From CAMAVH01 sp046297835 (lineage in GTDB: Bacteria; Pseudomonadota; Alphaproteobacteria; SMXQ01), in NCBI GenBank assembly GCA_046297835.1, contig JBKBHI010000003.1, positions 310,001 through 374,000 of the forward strand: DNA of 64,000 nucleotides. Direction: 5' to 3'. A program made the translations under genes and the position numbers. The notes beneath the pieces are model-generated. The model worked only from the letters and a program-made list of their open reading frames with translations, was not told the DNA's origin and ran no database searches. Position 1 is the stretch's first letter; every line of letters starts with the position of its first letter. Of the stretch, positions 57,943-64,000 are shown piece by piece.

Positions 57943-60942
57943 ATGGAACAGTTCACTTTTTTACCCGATCCAGCATACCTGCCGAAAGCGGCCGATCCGC
58001 AAGCCGCTTCACGAGGGCGCGAGCAGCTGCTCGACGCCGCCGCGCAAGCCGACGATCCGGCGCTCGCCGGCTTCGTCCTCTCGCTTCTCGCCGACCCGCG
58101 CGGCGCGGCTTTGTGCGACGCGCTGTTCGGCAACAGCCCGTTCTTGACGCAAGCCGCCCTCGCCGATCCCGCCGGTTTCCGCGCCCTGATCACCGAAGGC
58201 CCGGATGCGCGCTGCGCCGCCGCCCTCGCTGACGCCTCCGCCGCCGCGTCCGGCAGCACGGACGAGTTGATGGCCGCCTTGCGCCTCGCCAAACGCCAGA
58301 GCGCCCTCGCCATCGCCGCCGCCGATATCGCCGGCGTCTGGCCGCTGGAACGCGTCACCGGCGCGCTCAGCGAACTGGCCGAGCGCAGCCTGTCGCTCGT
58401 CGTCGCCCATCTGCTGCGCGCCGCCGCCGCGCGCGGCGAGATCGCGCCGAAGGATCCAGCCTCGCCGGAGACGGGTTCCGGCTTCGCCGTGCTCGCCCTC
58501 GGCAAGCTCGGCGCGCGTGAGCTGAATTATTCCAGCGACGTCGACCTGTTCGTGCTGTTCGACGAGGAGGCGATGGACTATCGCGGCGCGCAGAGCCCGC
58601 AGCAGTTCGCCGTCCGCCTGGCGCGCGACATGGTGCGGATGATGGAGGAACGCACCCAGCACGGCTACGTCTTCCGCACCGATCTGCGCCTGCGCCCCGA
58701 CCCCGGCGCGACCCCTATCGCCGTCAACGTGCTGGCCGCCGAAATCTACTATGAGAGCATGGGGCAGAACTGGGAACGCGCGGCGATGATCAAGGCGCGC
58801 CCCGTAGCCGGCGACCGCGTCTTGGGCGACGCCTTCGTCGCCAATCTGCGCCCGTTCATCTGGCGGCGAAACCTCGATTTCGCGGCGATCCAGGACATTC
58901 ATTCGATCAAGCGCCAGATCAACGCCCATCGCGGCGGCCAAAGCATCGCGGTCGCCGGGCACAACGTGAAGCTCGGCCGCGGCGGCATCCGCGAGATCGA
59001 ATTCTTCGCCCAGACGCAGCAGCTCATCTGGGGCGGCCGTGAACCGGCCCTGCGCACCCTGCCAACCTGCAAGACGCTCGACGGGCTCGTCGCCGCCGGC
59101 CGTGTGCAGCCCGCCACGGCCGAGGAACTGAAGGAATCCTACGCCTTCCTGCGCCGCGTCGAGCACCGGCTGCAGATGATCGAGGACCGCCAGACCCACA
59201 GCCTGCCCGACGACGACGCGGCGCTGCGCCATGTGGCGGTCTTTCTCGGCCACGACGGCACCGAGGCGTTCGCCGCCGAATTGACCCTCCATCTGGGCCG
59301 CGTCGAAAAGCATTACGGCGAATTGTTCGAGGAAGCGCCCGACCTGTCGGGCGGCAGCGGCGGCAGCCTGGTCTTCACCGGCACGGAGGATGATCCGGAA
59401 ACGCTCAAGACGCTGGCCGGCATGGGCTTCAAGGACGGCTCGGCCGTCTCCGCCGTGGTGCGCGCCTGGCACCACGGCCGCTATCGCGCGACGCGCAGCT
59501 CGCGCGCCCGCGAATTGCTCACCGAACTGATGCCACGCCTGCTCGCGGCCCTCGGCACTACCGCCAATCCGGACGGCGCGTTCCTCAATTTCGACGAGTT
59601 TCTCAAGCGCCTGCCCGCCGGCGTGCAGCTGTTCTCGCTGTTCCACGCCAATCCCGAATTGCTCGAACTGGTCGCCGAGATCATGGGCAGCGCGCCGCGT
59701 CTCGCGGCCTATCTCAGCGCCAATCCGTCGCTGCTCGACGCGGTGCTGACCGAAGGGTTCGAAGACGCCATTCCGGGCGCGGCGGCGCTCGCCGCCGAGC
59801 TGGATTCCCGGCTCGGGCAGGCGCGCGATTTCGAGGACGTGCTGGAAATCTCCCGCCGCTTCGCCAACGACAACAAGTTCCGAGTCGGGCTGCAGACGCT
59901 GCGCGCGCGCATCGACGCCGATGCGCAAGGGGCCGCCCTCGCCGACATCGCCGACGTGCTGATCGCCCGGCTTTATACAGAGGTGAAGCGCGATTTCGCC
60001 CGCCAGCACGGCGACCTGCCCGGCGGCGAGATGGCCGTGCTCGGCATGGGCAAGCTCGGCGGGCGCGGCTTGGCCGAAAACTCCGACCTCGACTTGGTGT
60101 TCCTATACGACGCGCCGGACATGGAGGCCCTCTCGACCGGCGACAAGCCCCTGGCCGCCGGAACCTATTATCAGCGCTTCGGCCAGCGCCTGCTCAGCGC
60201 CCTGTCGGTGCCCACCGCAGAGGGCAAACTCTACGAAGTCGACATGCGCCTCCGGCCTTCGGGCAATTCGGGGCCGCTCGTGGCCAGCCTAGCGGCCTTC
60301 CGCCAGTATCATGCAGAGGCGTCCTGGACCTGGGAGCATATGGCCCTGACGCGCGCCCGGCCGATCGCCGGCGAGGCGGCCTTGCGCGAGCGGCTATCCG
60401 CCGAGATTCGCGCCATCCTGACCCGGCCGCGCGACCCGGACCGCCTGATCGCCGATGTCGACGACATGCGCCAGCGCATCCTGCGCGCCCGCCCCGCTGC
60501 CTCGATCTGGGACGTGAAGGACCGGCGCGGAGGGCTGATCGACGTCGAATTCATCGCCCAATATCTGCAATTGCGTCACGGCCATGACCGGCCGGAGATT
60601 TTCTCCGTCCAGACCGGCACGGCGCTCGCCTATGCCGCGCAGATCGGCGCGCTGAGCCCCGCCGCCGCCGACCGCCTGATCGACGCCGAGCGGCTCTGGC
60701 GCACCCTTCTCGGCATGCTACGGCTCACCGTCGTCGGCGGCTTCATCGAGATCCAAGCCCCCGCCGGCTTGAAGGCGGCGCTCGCCACCGCCGCCGGCGC
60801 GGCGGATTTCGACGCGCTCAAGCGACGGATGGCCGAGACGGCGGCCGAGGTTCACGCTATCTTTCGCGACGTCATCGAAGATCCCGCGCAACGCGCCGCC
60901 GGCGCGACGCCGCGGCCGCCCGAAATCGAAAACCTCTCTTGA
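57943..60942 (+). CDS. glnE: Glutamine synthetase adenylyltransferase/deadenylase
   Basis: 999 residues with two nucleotidyltransferase domains. The N-terminal (deadenylating) one has GKLGARELNYSSDVDLFVL around residues 187-205, and the C-terminal (adenylylating) one has GKLGGRGLAENSDLDLVFL around residues 700-720. PII-binding regulatory helices lie between and after. It adjusts glutamine synthetase activity to nitrogen supply. A peroxiredoxin gene follows 27 bases later and may share the transcript. Confidence 0.95.
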   Translation: MEQFTFLPDPAYLPKAADPQAASRGREQLLDAAAQADDPALAGFVLSLLADPRGAALCDALFGNSPFLTQAALADPAGFRALITEGPDARCAAALADASAAASGSTDELMAALRLAKRQSALAIAAADIAGVWPLERVTGALSELAERSLSLVVAHLLRAAAARGEIAPKDPASPETGSGFAVLALGKLGARELNYSSDVDLFVLFDEEAMDYRGAQSPQQFAVRLARDMVRMMEERTQHGYVFRTDLRLRPDPGATPIAVNVLAAEIYYESMGQNWERAAMIKARPVAGDRVLGDAFVANLRPFIWRRNLDFAAIQDIHSIKRQINAHRGGQSIAVAGHNVKLGRGGIREIEFFAQTQQLIWGGREPALRTLPTCKTLDGLVAAGRVQPATAEELKESYAFLRRVEHRLQMIEDRQTHSLPDDDAALRHVAVFLGHDGTEAFAAELTLHLGRVEKHYGELFEEAPDLSGGSGGSLVFTGTEDDPETLKTLAGMGFKDGSAVSAVVRAWHHGRYRATRSSRARELLTELMPRLLAALGTTANPDGAFLNFDEFLKRLPAGVQLFSLFHANPELLELVAEIMGSAPRLAAYLSANPSLLDAVLTEGFEDAIPGAAALAAELDSRLGQARDFEDVLEISRRFANDNKFRVGLQTLRARIDADAQGAALADIADVLIARLYTEVKRDFARQHGDLPGGEMAVLGMGKLGGRGLAENSDLDLVFLYDAPDMEALSTGDKPLAAGTYYQRFGQRLLSALSVPTAEGKLYEVDMRLRPSGNSGPLVASLAAFRQYHAEASWTWEHMALTRARPIAGEAALRERLSAEIRAILTRPRDPDRLIADVDDMRQRILRARPAASIWDVKDRRGGLIDVEFIAQYLQLRHGHDRPEIFSVQTGTALAYAAQIGALSPAAADRLIDAERLWRTLLGMLRLTVVGGFIEIQAPAGLKAALATAAGAADFDALKRRMAETAAEVHAIFRDVIEDPAQRAAGATPRPPEIENLS

Positions 60943-60969
60943 ACCGACATATCTGAAGGAGACTGGACC

Positions 60970-61707
60970 ATGGCTTTGCAGGTGGGGGACGCCGCTCCCG
61001 ACTTTACGATGCCGACCGACGACGGCAGCGAGATCATGCTGTCGGCGCTGCGCGGCAAGAAAGTCGTGCTCTATTTCTACCCGAAGGACGACACGCCCGG
61101 CTGCACGATCGAAGCCTGCTCGTTCCGCGACAACCTGCCTGACTTCAAGGGCGTCAACGCCGAGATCATCGGCGTCTCGCGCGACGATACCGCGAGCCAT
61201 CAGCGCTTCCGCGACAAGTTCGGCCTGAACTTCACGCTCGCCTCGGACACGACCGGCAAAGTCACCGAGGATTACGGCGTGTGGGGCGAGAAAAGCATGT
61301 ATGGCAAGACCTTCATGGGCATCACCCGCTCGACGTTCCTAATCGACGAGAACGGCAAGATCGCGCACATCTGGCCGAAGGTTTCGGTCGATGGCCATAG
61401 CGCCGAAGTGATGGCCGCGATCAAGGGCGAACTGCCGCTCGCGCCGGCCAAACCCAAGAAGGCCGCCGCCAAGCCGAAGGCCAAGGCCGCCAGCGCCAAG
61501 AAGCCGGCGACCAAAAAGAAGGCCCCGAAAAAGTCTGCGAAAAAGGCCGCAAAAAAGACCGCGAAGAAAGCCGCCAAAACGGCGAAGAAGGTCGTGAAGG
61601 CCGCGGCGAAAAAGACCAAGAAGGTCGCGAAGAAGGCGAAGACGGCCGTGAAGAACGTGAAAAAGACGGCCAAGAAAGCCAAGAAGAAGGCGGCGAAAAA
61701 GAAATAA
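60970..61707 (+). CDS. Peroxiredoxin (BCP/PrxQ type) with lysine-rich histone-like tail
   Basis: 245 residues. Residues 1-150 form a full BCP peroxiredoxin with peroxidatic Cys45 and resolving Cys50 in TPGCTIEACSF, and RSTFLIDENGKIAHIW. It reduces peroxides with thioredoxin. From about residue 155 the rest is about 90 residues almost only Lys, Ala, Pro and Thr (AAAKPKAKAASAKKPATKKK, then repeats of KKAAKK), like histone H1 or HU tails. BCP is normally about 155 residues. The tail likely binds DNA or RNA. It follows glnE closely, and an intrinsic terminator ends it. Confidence 0.93.
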   Translation: MALQVGDAAPDFTMPTDDGSEIMLSALRGKKVVLYFYPKDDTPGCTIEACSFRDNLPDFKGVNAEIIGVSRDDTASHQRFRDKFGLNFTLASDTTGKVTEDYGVWGEKSMYGKTFMGITRSTFLIDENGKIAHIWPKVSVDGHSAEVMAAIKGELPLAPAKPKKAAAKPKAKAASAKKPATKKKAPKKSAKKAAKKTAKKAAKTAKKVVKAAAKKTKKVAKKAKTAVKNVKKTAKKAKKKAAKKK

Positions 61708-61728
61708 GCCGCGATTCGACGGAATCGG

Positions 61729-61762
61729 AAAGGGCCGGGAGATACTCCCGGCCCTTTTTCTT
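61729..61762 (+). terminator. Intrinsic terminator after the peroxiredoxin gene
   Basis: A 13-bp stem AAAGGGCCGGGAG / CTCCCGGCCCTTT with a 3-nt loop, followed by TTTCTT. It lies about 20 bases after the stop codon. Confidence 0.93.
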
Positions 61763-61784
61763 CGCGTCGGGGCTTAACCCGCCT

Positions 61785-62300
61785 TCAGTGCTGGTTGTTG
61801 GCCGCGCGGATTTTTTCTTCTTCCGGCGTCATGCCGACCCAGACCGACGGCGGCAATTTGGCCGCTTCGAGCGGGATGCGCTTGGACATTTTCGCGCCCT
61901 TGGGGTAGCCGGCGATCTGCAGCAGCCAGGCTTCTTCCTCGCCGACGCTGCCGAACCAGTAGCGCGAGTTCTCCGGCAGAAGGATACCTTCGTGCGGCCC
62001 GAAATCGCCGATCTCCTTGTCGCCCGGGCCGTAGAATTTCACCCGGCCTTTGAGGACCATGTAGATCAGGTCCATGTTCGGGTGATAGTGCAGGTTGTTC
62101 TCGCCGCCCTTGTTGAGCACCTGGATCGACGCGCGGCAGGAATCCGTGCCGGCAAGCTTCACATGAAGCTTCTTGCCCGGCTCGATCTCCGCGCCGGGCC
62201 CGTTGAAGTCGAAGGTCTTGATTCCGGATTCGGCGTCGAGGAAGAAAGCTTCCTTCTTTTCCGCGCCGTGCAGGGCCGTGTCTTGTTTGCCGTCGCTCAT
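61785..62300 (-). CDS. Single-domain cupin protein
   Basis: 171 residues from the ATG at 62300. One cupin barrel is seen with GGENNLHYHPNMDLIYMVL and, later, FGPHEGILLP; the metal residues would be the HYH pair and the second-motif histidine, while the usual glutamate is replaced by Asp in NMDLIY. The ends are hydrophilic. No neighbour points to a pathway, so it may be an isomerase, dioxygenase or binding protein. It is a lone gene between the peroxiredoxin terminator and prfB. Confidence 0.8.
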   Translation of the reverse strand: MSDGKQDTALHGAEKKEAFFLDAESGIKTFDFNGPGAEIEPGKKLHVKLAGTDSCRASIQVLNKGGENNLHYHPNMDLIYMVLKGRVKFYGPGDKEIGDFGPHEGILLPENSRYWFGSVGEEEAWLLQIAGYPKGAKMSKRIPLEAAKLPPSVWVGMTPEEEKIRAANNQH

Positions 62301-62508
62301 GCGTTCGCTCCCATGCTGCGCTCTCTCGCGGAGCGCGTTGACATGGACGCAGCATAGCCCGTCAAGGCCGGCGCGATAAGAGCGCATCCGGAGCGGCTTT
62401 GTCGCGCCGCGCGGCGAGTCTTGTGCAAGAGCGGTCTTTTACAAGTCCGCGAAATTCGCCGATGTCGCGCCACAGGCGCGCTCATGGATACATCGCGCTA
62501 GAAGCGCG

Positions 62509-63646
<1,138 letters not shown>

Positions 63647-63705
63647 GGAACGTCCTTGAGCAAGGCGAACAACGGGTTGCGCGCGTTATGGCGGAAAAGC
63701 GCGGC

Positions 63706-64000
63706 TCAGTAAAGCCCGCCGGCCCCGAGGCTGGGCGCGCCGCCGCCGAGCGTGCGGAGCGGCCCGGTCGAGGCAGCGAGCGGATCGCCGGAGCTGCCGT
63801 CGAGCACCGAATCGCGGCCCGAAGGCTCCGTGCCCGGCTTGAAGGCTTCGAGGATCGTGCCGCGCTCGCTCGCCGAGGCGAGCTGGCCGTTGGCGGCGTT
63901 CACCCGCACCAGGCGGATGCCCGGCGGGATGCGGAACGGGATCGCCGGCTGGTCTTTGAGCGCCGCTTCCATGAAGTCGCGGAAGATCGGCACGGCGACC
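63706..64000 (-). CDS. mrcA: Penicillin-binding protein 1A, C-terminal end (cut by window edge)
   Basis: The minus-strand frame ending at 63706 is open to base 64000 and gives the last 97 residues. PIFRDFMEAALKDQPAIPF and RIPPGIRLVRVNAANGQLA, then EAFKPGTEPSG, match the end of alphaproteobacterial PBP1A (PonA), a bifunctional transglycosylase/transpeptidase of the inner membrane. The Gly/Ala-rich tail is disordered. The catalytic domains lie beyond the edge. It precedes prfB. Confidence 0.85.
   Translation of the reverse strand, partial: VAVPIFRDFMEAALKDQPAIPFRIPPGIRLVRVNAANGQLASASERGTILEAFKPGTEPSGRDSVLDGSSGDPLAASTGPLRTLGGGAPSLGAGGLY

Noticed and set aside
58009..60009. 666-codon minus-strand frame
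   Set aside because: Antisense to glnE with both nucleotidyltransferase motifs intact on the plus strand.
61440..61700. Separate histone-like gene at the end of the peroxiredoxin
   Set aside because: The lysine-rich region is in frame with the peroxiredoxin, with no stop or internal ribosome site.

Overview
The window is a chromosomal segment of a GC-rich alphaproteobacterium, most likely Hyphomicrobiales. The evidence is the 16S-tRNA-Ile-tRNA-Ala-23S-5S-tRNA-fMet operon, an FnrL-type regulator, DUF3126 and DUF1289 proteins, an energy transducer TonB system, and a prfB gene lying next to a PBP1A gene. I cannot fix the genus from sequence alone. There is no insertion sequence, integrase, prophage or CRISPR array; this is mostly stable core chromosome with several metal and sulfur uptake islands.

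Layout. Positions 1-1,001 hold three minus-strand genes: a carboxymuconolactone decarboxylase-like fragment, a small unknown and a DUF3126 protein. Positions 1,031-6,615 hold a complete rRNA operon on the minus strand, with a near-consensus promoter at its head and a hairpin terminator after tRNA-fMet. Positions 6,862-24,300 are mixed metabolism: a lipoprotein, an ornithine cyclodeaminase-like enzyme, a sulfur group (YeeE/YedE permease, small phosphatase-like protein, secreted rhodanese), a TPP enzyme, a flavin amine oxidase-like protein, an FnrL-type oxygen regulator divergent from a bicupin dioxygenase, gluQ, a tricarboxylate receptor, an isochorismatase-like hydrolase and two MFS transporters.

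Positions 24,354-40,762 form a metal-acquisition region. One block, hemP, a Fiu-like TonB-dependent receptor, a PiuC-type dioxygenase and a PepSY reductase-like membrane protein, reads on the plus strand. Convergent to it is an imelysin/di-heme/imelysin/DUF1513 operon behind a Fur-like box. Next come tonB-exbD-exbB, then a DUF4198 protein and a second TonB-dependent receptor controlled by a clear cobalamin riboswitch. A Zur-like operator and a DUF1826 gene lie divergently beyond the riboswitch. Together these suggest several outer-membrane metal or siderophore systems sharing one TonB motor, one of which is tuned by B12 and is a good candidate for cobalt or cobalamin-related uptake.

Positions 43,208-49,358 hold tRNA-Met, an EamA remnant and a minus-strand sulfur-delivery operon, cysE-iscR-cysteine desulfurase-iscS-ferredoxin-mnmA, which links cysteine synthesis to Fe-S assembly and tRNA thiolation. 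The rest is housekeeping: an alpha/beta hydrolase, a chemoreceptor, anmK, tyrS, a YhdP/AsmA-like protein, glnE, a peroxiredoxin with a histone-like lysine tail, a cupin, prfB with its programmed frameshift, and the end of a PBP1A gene.
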